The notes beneath the pieces are model-generated. The model was not told where the DNA came from and did no database searches. It saw nothing but the letters and a program-made list of their open reading frames with translations. The translations under genes and the position numbers were made by a program. Source: Trifolium pratense (taxonomy: Eukaryota > Streptophyta > Magnoliopsida > Fabales > Fabaceae). From it: DNA of 64,000 nucleotides. Location of the stretch: contig NC_060059.1 of assembly GCF_020283565.1 (NCBI RefSeq), positions 36,448,338 to 36,512,337 on the forward strand, written 5' to 3'. This document shows, piece after piece, positions 1 through 11,300 of the stretch; the first letter of the stretch is position 1, and each line of letters begins with the position of its first letter.

Positions 1-729
1 GATGAGGTACCACAAAAATCTATTTACCTCATTATTTCATTGCTTTTTTCTCCCAAACTGAGTTAAAGTAAAAGTAAGATTATTATCACACATATAGAGT
101 GGTACCATATTTGAGTTAACATAATGTTAGGCTGCTGAATGACATTTCATACATTAATGCATGACTTGATTAATCGTGATTGCATTTTACATGGTCTGAC
201 TATCTTTTGAATTTTATCAATCATCCATTGAGTTATGGAGACAAAACAGAAATGCTTATTACATTACGCATGCAAATGTAGTATGATTGCTAATGAGATG
301 TCAATCTTATACTTTTAATACACTTACTTTTGGTTTCTGATTGACAAACTTTTTATTTGTTTTAATCTTAAAAATAGGAAAATATGCTTTTGGCCGTCAT
401 TTGTTTGGTTCTAAACTTCTGTCCTTATAATGTTTGCTCTATATTGAATTAGTTCTTCTAATTCTAATACATAGACTATATTGATTTTAGTTCCTAAAAT
501 ATGACATCAATTTTATTTTACAAGGACTAATTCAACATGAACCAAATAGTTCAAGGACTAAATCAGAACAAAGATCAAAAGCAAAAATATCATGTTTTAT
601 AAGGATTAAATCCGTCATTTTTTGCATGGACTAACTGCATAGACTAGGATTATTTAGGCCTTAAATATTACAGCCTGCTGTGCTGACTTCTATCCTCACA
701 TTTCTTCATTCCAAATTTATGATATGCAG
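1..729. other. HAD gene intron with a degenerate dispersed repeat
   Basis: No exon was recognised here. Positions 370-620 hold a degenerate inverted-type repeat. A stretch reading TTTTGGCCGTC... on the left is answered by AAGGACTAATTCAACATG and AAGATCAAAAGC on the right. This is the style of the short 'TTTTGGTCC/GGACTAA' repeats common in legume introns. Confidence 0.35.
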
Positions 730-900
730 CAGATAATGGCTATTGGTGATGGGGAAAATGATGTAGAGATGCTTCAGCTAGCTTCTTTAGGTGTTGCACT
801 CAGCAATGGATCAAAGAAGACCAAAGATGTGGCTAATGTGATTGGTTTAAGCAACGATGAAGATGGTGCAGCCGACGCCATCTATCGATATGCATTCTGA
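730..900 (+). CDS. HAD-superfamily hydrolase, last exon (gene truncated by window edge)
   Basis: This is the final 57 codons of a Cof-type haloacid dehalogenase-like hydrolase. The exon follows an acceptor TATGCAG at 723-729 and is open to the TGA at 898-900. It carries the HAD motif IV signature MAIGDGENDVEML, whose paired Asp residues bind Mg2+ in this phosphatase family. The ending DGAADAIYRYAF resembles plant proteins that fuse an endoribonuclease YbeY-like domain to a C-terminal HAD domain. The upstream exons lie outside the window or were not recognised in 1-729. Family assignment is firm; the exact subfamily is inferred from the tail. Confidence 0.8.
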   Translation, partial: QIMAIGDGENDVEMLQLASLGVALSNGSKKTKDVANVIGLSNDEDGAADAIYRYAF

Positions 901-1719
901 TCAGCTGGAGGCTACTACAATCATTGCATTCCCTTTCTATAGGGGTGTAAGTTGACACCCCTTATTATTTTTTGGGTCCCATTCATTTTCCATTACAAAA
1001 GGCTGTTATTGCGAAAATATTTGATGAGTTTTCTTTTTGGGTTATATTCATTTGCCATGGTAAGTAATAATTCTTGTGGGGACTGAGGATCATACAAATA
1101 TAGGCAAAACGTTAATTATACATTTGTTCTAGAATTTCTGATTTTTTTGAGACTTGTTTGTATCGTTTCCTATTGAAGCATCGCAGAGCAAGCAAGTTGG
1201 CAATCTTCATTTATATTTTTTAAAAATTATATATTTAATATAAAACTAGATATGTAAATTCCAGTACAAACTTATAAAGATGAACAAATTCCAATACAAA
1301 CTTACTATTTTAAACTTAACATACGTAAATTTGTACATGATAGAAAACCTTACTAAAAATATAGGTCAGTGTGGCCAACTGCTACAAATTGGTTAAACGT
1401 GGATTCGTCCACAGTTCTTGGGTTAGTTTATTTTCATTGCTCTTAACATCGAAACGAATTTTGGTAAATATACATAGTCATGTCATACCCTTTTACAACT
1501 CTATCAAAATATACAAATTAGTAACCACAAATTTTTTATGCCTGTTTGGCAAATAAATAAAATTAGCTTGAAGTCTTTAATCAACACATTACTTGGGGAT
1601 TTTGCAAGCCTGCAAACCAAAGACAAATTCAGTTTAATGTTATATTCATAGACAAAACATATATACAAACATTTAAATTAAAATGATTGTTTGATGTATT
1701 TTACTAATTCCAAACAAGC
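901..1719. other. 3' flank, no gene seen
   Basis: This AT-rich DNA separates the HAD stop codon from the TyrRS remnant. It presumably contains the 3' UTR and polyadenylation region of the HAD gene. I see no coding exon, RNA gene or clear repeat; the 61-codon ORF at 1371-1556 has no recognisable features. Confidence 0.5.
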
Positions 1720-2797
1720 CTGACCTTGAATTGTTTGTGTAGCTCTATAGCATCCTTGTCGTTTTCAAAGTGTTTCCTTACCGGCTGCATTTTCCAAGAA
1801 ACAATAATTTAGCTTGTGCCATATACTAAGATATAAAGAAATGAAAGAAATATTTTGCTCCTAAGTTCATCAAAATATGTGCTATAAAATAATTAACCAC
1901 CACATAGAAATTTCAAACCCAACACATGACAAGTAGACTAACAGCTGGGATTGTAAGAATTTGAAATGTCATCATATATTTGAAGGTATCTGCATACCAA
2001 AATCATTCTAAAACATTGTTTTGATGTTTGAGTAAGAACACTGCCAACATAGTCCATACAGTGGAGAGTGTACTTTTAAAATATACAATTGAAAATTGTC
2101 ATTGATAACATTCAAAATTGTGATTAATTGTGTTGAGTAGATCTTTAATAAGTTGCAACACCTTGAGTTAAAAGAGTTAAGGTGAAAAGGACAAAAGTTC
2201 AAGTCTTTATGAAGGAGAAATACTAACATTAACAATTAATAATATCTGGTCTATATTATAGGCCAGATACATTAGTTATTCAATGAATCTAAAAAGTCAA
2301 CTGTTTCTTATAAAATAACTGGAGTAATACACTATTAGCAACTTACCAGTGTATCGTCCATGAAAATGCATGTTGATGGGTCATTTTTTAACATCTTATC
2401 TTGCCCTTGTTGTGGACCAGGTAACATGTCTGAAAATCACCCCAAAATAAAAATCAGTTTGTAAACAATGTACAACATAAGTATACACTATATAAAAGGA
2501 AATCTGGAGAATTACATACTGTGGGATAAAATAACAGGTTTGTTCCTCTTTGTAATATCACAATAATCTCTCGCAAGCACATTCACTTTTTGTTGATCCA
2601 TTCCCATTTGGCAAATATCAACCTATTTTAAGATGAAAAGATTATTCACCAATATATTTCAAGCAAATTGACAACTACAGATGAGGCTAGGACATAGAAA
2701 ACAACACAGCTAGAGACTTAAGCATGTTCACTCCGTCCCATTATTTCACTACAACTATAATTCGGAAGAACCAAACATAAAACAACATTTCAAAAAA

Positions 2798-2915
2798 CCC
2801 ACTTGGGTTGGTGCATTGGTATTGGCTTTGGACCTGGGAGTGTGCTCCTCTTGAGGTCTGAGGTTCGATTCTCTCTGGCGCCAATTTGGGTGGGCTAATT
2901 TAGCTTCTTCAAAAA
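2798..2915 (+). mobile_element. tRNA-derived SINE (family 1) with target-site duplication
   Basis: This roughly 118-bp element starts with an A-box-like region (GGGTTGGTGCATTGG), carries a Pol III B-box (GGTTCGATTCTC) and ends in a poly(A) run. It is flanked by a direct repeat, AAAACAACATTTCAAAAA, at 2779-2796 and 2916-2933, as expected for LINE-assisted insertion. It sits where the middle exons of the TyrRS remnant should be. Confidence 0.85.
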
Positions 2916-3049
2916 AAAACAACATTTCAAAAACAAATCCATTATTCAGTGGATCATATGAAATAATTTTCACCTGAGAATCCTTTGTACACTAAACTTC
3001 TGAGCTATATCCAAGACATTCATTGTTACGAAAAAGATAAATTCTTTGT

Positions 3050-3262
3050 TACGAAAGGAGCCTTTTTTGTAAGGTAAATTGGAGAACTTGTGAAAATAAG
3101 CTGAAAAAACTTATGAAAATTGTCATAAGTTGTTTTCATAAGCTCTCCCAAACAGTCTCTAAAAACTTATGTCCGTATATAAGCTCAAATAAGCTAATCC
3201 AAACAGACCCATAAACGCATGTAAAAATAAGCTAAAAACAACTTATGGACATGTTAAAAGGA
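3050..3262. mobile_element. MITE-like fold-back repeat
   Basis: The segment has internal inverted copies of AAAATAAGCTGAAAA and ACTTATGAAAA/TTTTCATAAG, ending near TCCAAACAGACCC. This is typical of short non-autonomous elements common in legumes. I could not fix its ends or a target-site duplication. Confidence 0.4.
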
Positions 3263-3648
3263 ATTAAATTTACTACTCTAACTCAATAAAAAAGTATCGA
3301 TTGATGACCTGAGCAATGTGCATTCTTCCAGAAGGTTCAAAACCATCATAACAAACAATATCAGGTTTGTTTGCAAGGAGGTTACGAAGTTCATCGTCTT
3401 GGATGCACTCTTCACCAATGCTCCTTATGATCTCAAACCTCTGTTCAACGCTCAATGATCTGCCAAAGAACGGAAATTCAAATATTGAAAAAACGAGATG
3501 AATGAGTTGAGAAGAACAGGATGTGAAGTATAGTAGAAAGGAATGTACTGATTAGTTGTTGTTGCATTTGAATCATCGGTTGATTTCAGAACTGCCATTG
3601 TTGACGAAGTGGCAATGGCAATGGCGTCGCCGTAATCCTAACCGTTTT

Positions 3649-3696
3649 TGTGTGTGTGTGTGTTGAGGTTTTAAGCTTGAGAGAGAGAGAGAGAGA
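3649..3696. repeat. (GT)n and (GA)n microsatellites
   Basis: A GT run (about 3649-3663) and a GA run (about 3679-3696) lie just upstream of the TyrRS start codon. They would fall in its 5' leader or promoter. Confidence 0.85.
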
Positions 3697-4278
3697 AGCA
3701 TGAGTTTTATTTTTAGTCATGAAAGAAGTTAGATATAAAGGTTTGGATCGAGTTCAATATATTTTTTTCATAAACTAATTTACAGATTGCGCAGATAAAT
3801 GAATAATAATTTTTCTTTGTCATTGTTTATGAAGATCATTTGTGATAAAATTCTTTAAAGAATTAACAATTTTATATTAAAGGATTATTCAAAGAACGAA
3901 CTTCTTTTGCTGTTATTTATGACGATCATCTGTGATATAGTTTTAAAACTAAAGATTCAATTTTAAAGTATCCTTGAAGGATTCAAAGAACAAGTTCTAA
4001 CCACCAAGAACACCAAAACTAAGAAGATGGAAACTTTAACTAATGGTACATCAACTTTAAATAAAACAAGCTAGATCAATTCCGCAAAATTCTTGTTATG
4101 AAGCCACTCCACTAATTACTGGAGTGGCGATTCCGAATATAGCTGTTACACAACAAGAAAAAGTTATCTTATTTAAGAATATACACCTTCATTTCCATCT
4201 GAGAGAGACCCAGAGGAAAATTTTGCAACAGGTCTATAGGTTGAACATTACAAGTAGCACAATCATTCACCAAAGTGT
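3697..4278. other. Intergenic spacer between TyrRS remnant and ENOD93-like gene
   Basis: No coding exon was recognised in this AT-rich spacer. It should include the 3' UTR of the ENOD93-like gene. An imperfect repeat (TTTATGAAGATCATTTGTGATA near 3829 and TTTATGACGATCATCTGTGATA near 3918) is present. Confidence 0.45.
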
Positions 4279-7200
4279 CTAAGATGAAACTGTGTCACGA
4301 TTGTGTCTCAGAGAATTTTCAAGCTGCGCATTTTTTCTCGCACATTCCAAGATAGTTTTATCAGCAGTGATGAAGTATGCTGCAATGGATGCTGTTCACC
4401 AACCAAGGACAAGTGTTAATATGTATTCAAACACTTTGCAAAAAGATGAGCCACATTCATTCTTTTCATAGAGTAATGCATGACGAATATATGAATTTCT
4501 TAATGCGCTAGTATCGTGATTTATTGCTTCTTGTGATGTAGCTATTACAAATAACTACGCAGAAATTACTATTGAAAAGATTTATTTTTCTTCATACAAA
4601 AGATAATAGCATGTCACTTTTAAATCAATTATTAGGTTATTTTAAGTTGAGATCGTACCACCAGATATGATAAGTGCCTGAGCGGTATAATTGAGGTTTG
4701 CCTTTGCCCACGGAATCATGCGAACAGCAGCCAACTGCAAATTTGAAAAGTTCAACATCGAATAAAATTTAAATTCATGAATAGAGAGGCATAGAATGAT
4801 ATAAAGTTATCTTTCAACACAATTCATCATCATTCACAACATCTGATAGTTACACTTGCCATATAACATATTTCTTAATCATACTGTTAATTAGGTTTCA
4901 GAAGTTGGTAACGAGAAAAGAGGTTTCAAAATGTGAATTGGTCTTCAACTCAAACTAGCCACATCCACATGGAAGTTCAATCAATCAAGATAAATTTTGA
5001 GTAATACAATGGGGTGATAGTGATAGGAGTTTGGTCTCTTATTACAAAAGAACAGGAAAAATACCCTTTGATTACAACACTAGAGATTCAAGAGTCTACA
5101 TGTCTCAATGCCAAATGGTCACAACTCTCTTATCAAGATGCTTCCCGCTAACCCCTTCCTCTTATTTATAAACATCAGAGCCTAACCTAACCTAACTAAC
5201 TAAGGGGGTTATTTATCTGGGGTAGCAGTAACATTTTTATTCTAACATTATGCTTATCCAATATATTACCAGACGGATATATGGTAGAGAAGACATAATG
5301 CAATATGAAGGATATCCAAGGCTAATACATCGACTTCTATTTAAATGAAACTTTATTTATAATGTAAAAAATACATAGCACAGTATTTTTATAAGCAACT
5401 CTCCAGAAAGAAAAATTACTTACTGTTGGCACAGTACTGACAACGCATGCAACGGCAGCTGCCTTGAATCCAGCACGCACACCTTCTGTATATTAAGAAA
5501 AGGCCAAATGAAAATCTCAAAGACAGATAAATAAAAACGTTTATTTGATGTATGACCAAGCAAAACATGCATATATGTATGCTACTCCGACAAAGTTTAA
5601 CATTGATTTGCCAATCAGCAGAAAAGTAAACAAGTAATGTGCATTGTAGTCAAACACAAGGTCCTACGTAGGATTGGAAGGGGGTGAAAGATTGTAACTC
5701 GGGGATCATAACATGACTCATAAGATCCTATCAATGGGCAAAATTGAACTTAACACAAACACACACAACCATAAAATACTATCAGACATGAACAAAATAA
5801 CCTCTAAATCATAACATTAAACTGAGTTAATTAAAACTTCATAAGTTCATAAATAAGAAGAAACAGAGTCGCACAGGGGAAGGCAGGGAACTGAAAAAAA
5901 CAGGGGAAGTTGTTGTGCCTCATGAAAGAAAACAGGGGAAGGCAACGAAGAAGGTGAAAGGCATTGCAGTCGGTAGCGAACAGACGATGGCGGCGCAAAA
6001 ATGAACACCGTCGAAGTTAGGAAAGAACGGCATAAGTTAGGTTTTCGCTCTGTTCTTCGTTATCAACTAAGGCCACATTGAAGGGTTTTGAAGTGTTTAA
6101 AAAAAGAGTTTTTTCACAAAACTCGATACATTTCAGCAAGGCCCGTTACAAAACAGGTGGCCAAACACGAGCGATCCCACCTCACATTTGCGAGTTCGAC
6201 CACACCACACACCTCCAGCGATCCTGCAATCATTGCCGCACCTAACCCCGTGGCTGTAGATTGTAGACTCATAGGATCCTACGAGCTAGCTTGCGATCTT
6301 GACTACATTGGTTCTATGTCACCATTCAATAATTATTTTCCAACAGAAACAAAAGGGAACGATATTAGATTCCATGGTTTGTCGTAGAACTTGGTATTTA
6401 GGCATAATGCAACTAATAAAGCTAGCTCAAGAAACACAGATGGCCCATTAACATATGCATGATAGACTATAATACCATATTAAAATTTGGATATTAGGCC
6501 TAATTTAACTCCAAAGCTAGCTTAAGAGATCATAATTGCCTAATCTAAGGACTACTTTAGTCATACATCTATCTAATCGACTTGAGATCTCGATTGTTAG
6601 AAATTAGGATAGTTAGAATAAGATGGAGTTGAAAGGGAGACACAAGACATAATCCATATTTTTTTTCATTCATTCATTCATTCCATAATAAAAATATCCA
6701 AAAAATCATTACACGCCATTCCTTCAATCACAATCCAATGCACTCCACTCAACATTGGATATTCAAACATATCCTAAACAAAACCTTATTTCCTTTTAAC
6801 TACTAAAACTCTCCTTCCCCTTCTAAGCTAAAGAAAAATAAAATCATTGGGTGATCCACAAACCAAATTAGCCATGCAACAATTAAATATTTCTTCCGTT
6901 GGTATTAACCCTCTCGTAGGAACAATTGTTGGCCAGATTTTACTTACCTCGCGGTCAAACTCTGGATTACCTTTCCTTGGGAACCAAAGGGTTAATACCA
7001 AAAAAATAAAAATAAAAAATGGAACTCATATTGTTCAAAGAGGAGCTCATTAAGCCCAACTATTTGGTTACATTAAAATAATGATGATAATAAGCAAAAA
7101 TAAATCTAAAGATAAATTAATGAACCAATCAACTTAATAAATGGATCAATATAATGATGATATAATAATTAAACATGTGAAGTAAGAGAGAATGAGAATG

Positions 7201-7320
7201 AAAAATACCATTAGTACATATTTTAGTCCTTAAAAGCTTCCTCTCTTCATCAGGAGAAGCAATAATAAAAGAATTTCTTTTGGAGACCCAAACATCTCTA
7301 AGTTCTGAAGGAATACCCAT
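4279..7320 (-). CDS. ENOD93: Early nodulin 93-like protein, 4 exons, 120 aa
   Basis: Exons are 7209-7320, 5424-5485, 4659-4734 and 4279-4391. All introns are GT-AG and the phases close exactly, giving 120 residues. The start ATG at 7320 opens MGIPSELRDVWVSKRNS. The body has the ENOD93 signature EGVRAGFKAAAVACV...AAVRMIPWAKANLNYTAQAL followed by ASIAAYFITADKTILECARK. Two hydrophobic segments (about residues 42-64 and 82-100) suggest a small integral membrane protein. ENOD93 is known as an early nodulin; family members occur widely in plants and some have been linked to mitochondria. The biochemical role is unsettled. Intron 1 is unusually long (1.7 kb) and holds a SINE fragment; intron 2 holds a probable solo LTR. 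All expected family blocks are present, so the gene looks intact. Confidence 0.9.
4885..5247 (-). mobile_element. Probable short solo LTR (Copia-like)
   Basis: Read on the minus strand the segment begins TGTTAGAATAAAAATG and ends CCTAATTAACA, i.e. TG...CA. It contains a TATA-like TATAAATAAGAGG followed by TCTTTTGTAATAAGAG-type polyadenylation sequence. It lies in intron 2 of the ENOD93-like gene. The flanks do not give a perfect 5-bp duplication, so the ends are tentative. Confidence 0.5.
6911..7018 (+). mobile_element. SINE family 2, 5'-truncated copy
   Basis: The sequence aligns by eye to the 3' half of the complete SINE at 12132-12298 (GGAACAATTGTTGGCCAG ... GGGTTAATACC, then A-rich). It lies in intron 1 of the ENOD93-like gene. 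Confidence 0.65.
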
Positions 7321-8388
7321 TTATTGTTATTGTTTGTTGAATGAATGAATGAAACCTTATTTAAGAATAATTATGCGTCAAAGATTGAGAAAACAAAATT
7401 GAATTTGGTTTGAATGAATGATTGAAGAAGCAATCGGTGGAGGAAGAGGAGCTTATGATGTTTTGTTTTTGTTCTTTCCTTCTTCGTTCGTTGGTGTTTG
7501 TTGAATGGTTTGGAAATGCGGTGATTTATTTGGGTTGGGTTAGCTTTTAGCGTTCAATTTTCAAAAATGCAAGTCACACCTCCTATTTATTTTAACACCC
7601 CCCTTCACAAGTTAGATCTCACAGCAACGATTTGAATTTGAATCTTATGTATGTGTATATCAAGGTTGCTTTTGATTTGCAATACAGTAAGTACCGGATA
7701 AAATAGTACAAGAGATAACAAGATAGTATGAGAGAAGACAAAACTGAACCAGAGAGAGACATTGGGATAATATTTTTTATATTCGAAAATAAAATTGATA
7801 TTTTCATATTTTTTATAATTGTACTATACTATGGACAAAAGTTGTCCCGTGATTCCGTGAGGGACAAAAAAATTTGTTTTTGTTCTGTCTCTTGCTACCT
7901 ATTCTATCTAGTTACATAACCAATTTCTAAATTAAACAGGGTATAACAAAAATTCTCCATTCAAATTCCCTGTTTTTTAGCTTTTTAGCTGATCAAACGC
8001 GTAGATTACATTTTTTTACTAAAAAGTCATTATAAAAAATTATCATCATTTCGACACCAAAATCTTGATCGTTTCAATGCCAAAATCGAAACTTAATGAG
8101 GGTCGATAAAAAATTATCATCATTCTATTGAATGAAATTAGTAATCTTCCGTTTTGTCCAAGCCGAAAGCTCATCAAGAAGTACCCGAAACTACGATTAT
8201 TGGAGGAACAATACCTAAACCAATAACATTTTTCAAGCTAGAAAACAATAAAAAAATAAATAACTTTATTTTATAATACACAATGCATTCAATCAACTTT
8301 GGATTAAGAGTTTATACACATCCCTCATATCCCTCATTTACATATGAAAATAGATGTTACTGAAGTTTACCAAAAACAAAATGATAAA
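7321..8388. other. ENOD93 promoter and SIGC 3' flank
   Basis: About 250 bp above the ENOD93 start is leader or promoter, with a short GAAT/TGAA repeat at about 7337-7355. The rest is AT-rich, has no recognised exon, and includes the 3' UTR of SIGC near 8300-8388. The small overlapping ORFs at 7619-7919 have no family features. Confidence 0.45.
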
Positions 8389-11300
8389 CTACAGATCCAA
8401 ATAATAATTCATCTTTGAGATATTTGTTTCATTCCATAATTTTGTAAGAGCTTTTTTCTCTATTTGCCATATCCATGCTTTGCTAACTTTGTAAATCCTC
8501 CCTATATATTCAAGAGACTTAGGTTTGTGATCATTAAGGCCGAAACGTAGGATTAGTATTTGCCTCTCTCTTGAATCCAAACATTGGAGGACATCATGTA
8601 TATCTTTTCTAATGTGCTGTTTCATCACAGTCTTTTCAGGACTCTCTATCGACATATCTGGTATATAACCCTGCAGAATAGGATGTTCACAAATTACAAG
8701 AAAGCGTGCTTTTTCATATTGTTTAAGTATCTCTTTTTGATAAATGTTATATGCAGTGCTGACACTTCAGATTGAAGGCGGACACCGGATACAACACCAG
8801 CACAAGTTGTTACATTCAATTGTTTCATTTTTTTTTCAAATCATTACTTATGTTGTGTCCGGTGTACATGTCTGTCTTAGTGCTTTATTGCTAACAACAC
8901 ATTCTTTTCAGCACTTTTTTATTGGTTGAGAATCATATAGGTCCCACTAAATTTCTGTGGAGACCAATTTCAAAATAGTCGGACCTATTTGACTTTCAAT
9001 CAACAGTAGAAAATGTGTCGGAAAAAGTGTGTTATCAGCATCCCTCGCTCATTTAGGAGGTCATTGATGTAATGAACTCGTAAGTTATCTTCATTTTTTT
9101 TCTTTTCCTTTAGGGCCCATTTACTTTGTGAAAACATTATTTGTTTCCATTTTCTAGGACTTTAACTTGCAAACAAGAAGATCTCGACATTATTAGTCTT
9201 ACCGGATATTCTACGCCACAATTCATTGAAGAAACTGTTCTCAGACAATGGCTAGCTGATATGATTCTATCCAGCGAAAGACCTGTCATCTTTGCAATTT
9301 CATGATCTTCGGGGTATTTCATAGACGTACTTCTCAAGACTTTTCGTGCTTTCTTGATCTGATTTATTGCCTTGTTCATTGACCACTAAAAAGAATAGCA
9401 AACAGAAAAAGAACACAATGATCAAATTTACGGTCTTTCTTTGGATTATATTTGTAGTTTTGTACTAAGAAACAACCTCCTAAGGGAAAGAGGAACATAC
9501 AGGAACAGTGATTCCCCGAGCATATTTTGCCACCGTTTTTGACATTGATTTTCTTATCCAGTGCTGCACATAGGTTGAGAATCGGTATCCCCTTGTACTG
9601 TCAAATCGCTCTGCTCCTTGGAGAACACCTATATATCCTACCTATAAAATATAAAGAGAAAAACATCTAGGTTACCGAGAAGCTGACTTAAAAGCGTATA
9701 CATGTATGTGTAAATTGTTACGTTTTGCTTCTACATGAAAACATTTATCAAACCATAAATGATGTAAGCACCTGACAACTTTCAATTATCCTTCTATGAA
9801 GTATTTAAAAAATGTCGTGTCTTAGTAAGCATAGAGCAACAATGTAATGCACAATATTGGATGAGATATGGCCTGAATATGTTTATAACTGGTGGGCTGT
9901 CCTCACCTTACGAACCAATTTTGTAGGGGTTGAATTAGACCCAACCCAAATTCTAAGATGGTATTGAATTATATCCAAGATTCATTGACCCATCTGCTAT
10001 CAGGTCACTGCTATCGGACCACTCAGGTCATGCTCTACATGTCTAGTCCTAGGTGTAAGAGGGCACATTCGATGAGATATGACCTGAATATGTGTTTATA
10101 TGTGGTGGGCAGTTCAATTCTAAGAATCGCCATCTGTAGCATCACCTTTTTTGGTGAAAAGGGCTCAAATACATGTATCTGCCAAGAATCTTGACTATGT
10201 CTTCAATTTTCTTTTTAATCTTTTTAGTCAAGACTATATCAGCATATATATTGCACAATGTTTTCCACGCTAGTTGAGACTTGAGATTACAGATTCCTAT
10301 GCATCTTAACCTATATCCCTCCGTTTCGTACACAGGCATTTATCTTGAACAATTCACAGTTATTTTGACAAGATTTTCATTGTTTGGTTCATAAAATATC
10401 AATTGTTCATCGCAAAACTTGGGCTCATGTGATATAACTTACATGAATGAATGACAAATGAATACACAAGTAAAAGCCAAATAGAAGCTCCTCCACAATA
10501 ATATAAAAAATATCGAACCATAAAAACTACACAATGAAACTTAGAACAAACCTGAAGCAAATCTTCCAAAGCTATTCCCATGCCCCTGTACTTTTTGGCA
10601 AAGTATAGAACTAAGGAACGAGTACTCCGTAACAACTCATCTTTACAATAATAGCCATGATACAGTTGTTGTTTTAGCGCTTTCTGATTGACTCCAGATG
10701 CTTCTGCCCAACTACTCATGCTTACCGCTTGTTTGGTATCCTCTTCTATAGCTGTTCTCATTTTCTCTAACTCTGCTAAAACCTAAAATAATACATAACT
10801 TTAACATTTGCGTACATTACAAGTACGGTACCGAATAACTCAATATTTTATCGCCAATAAACTAACCTTTACACCTTTTGCCATTTCCACCTCCCTTTGA
10901 GCAATCATTGCTCTTCTATTTTTAGTATTTTTAGTATTTGATGATCTTTTTACAAAAGAAGCCGCCGGCGAAGAACGTAACGGATCTTCTTGATTAATTT
11001 CTAAAGGCAAGGACTTAGAGGAAGGTGCTATGGAAACCGATGCTCTCTTTCTTCTTGTTCTATTTTCTTTCCTCTTGCTAGATTGGACAACAACTTTACC
11101 GGTATAGTCATCTACTTTGTGGTTTCTCTTATTTAATTCAAGTTGTTCAAGAACTCCGTCAGTGCATGTCGATGCGGGTGAGGTTCCGGAAGATGCTGTT
11201 AGACAAACATTGAACAACTCAAGAGCTCCAAGCTTTTCTAGTTGCAATATAATATTCTTTTTCAACCTTAATGCTTCAGAATCCGCAAACGTTTCTTCTA

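Larger units (their letters stand above)
1720..3598 (-). pseudogene. Cytosolic tyrosyl-tRNA synthetase, internally deleted remnant
   Basis: Four regions match plant cytosolic TyrRS in the right order on the minus strand. Exon 1 is 3549-3598 (MAVLKSTDDSN...). Exon 2 is 3309-3459, joining in frame through a split Gln codon. It holds the HIGH-type motif in CYDGFEPSGRMHIAQ. The next recognisable exons are 2520-2622 (VDICQMGMDQQKVNVLARDY) and 2347-2429 (MLPGPQQGQDKMLKNDP). A C-terminal piece, QPVRKHFENDKDAIELHKQF, lies at about 1725-1790. The exons between the HIGH motif and DICQMGMDQ, most of the catalytic fold, are absent. The class I KMSKS loop reads KMLKN. The copy therefore cannot encode an active tRNA-charging enzyme. 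The 5' exons still splice in frame, so a short N-terminal transcript is possible. Confidence 0.85.

Noticed and set aside
2755..2973. 72-codon minus-strand ORF containing WRQRESNLRPQEEHTP
   Set aside because: It is the antisense translation of the SINE at 2798-2915.
6088..6387. 99-codon plus-strand ORF in ENOD93 intron 1
   Set aside because: No family features, antisense to a confident gene, and no start or splice context. Treated as chance.
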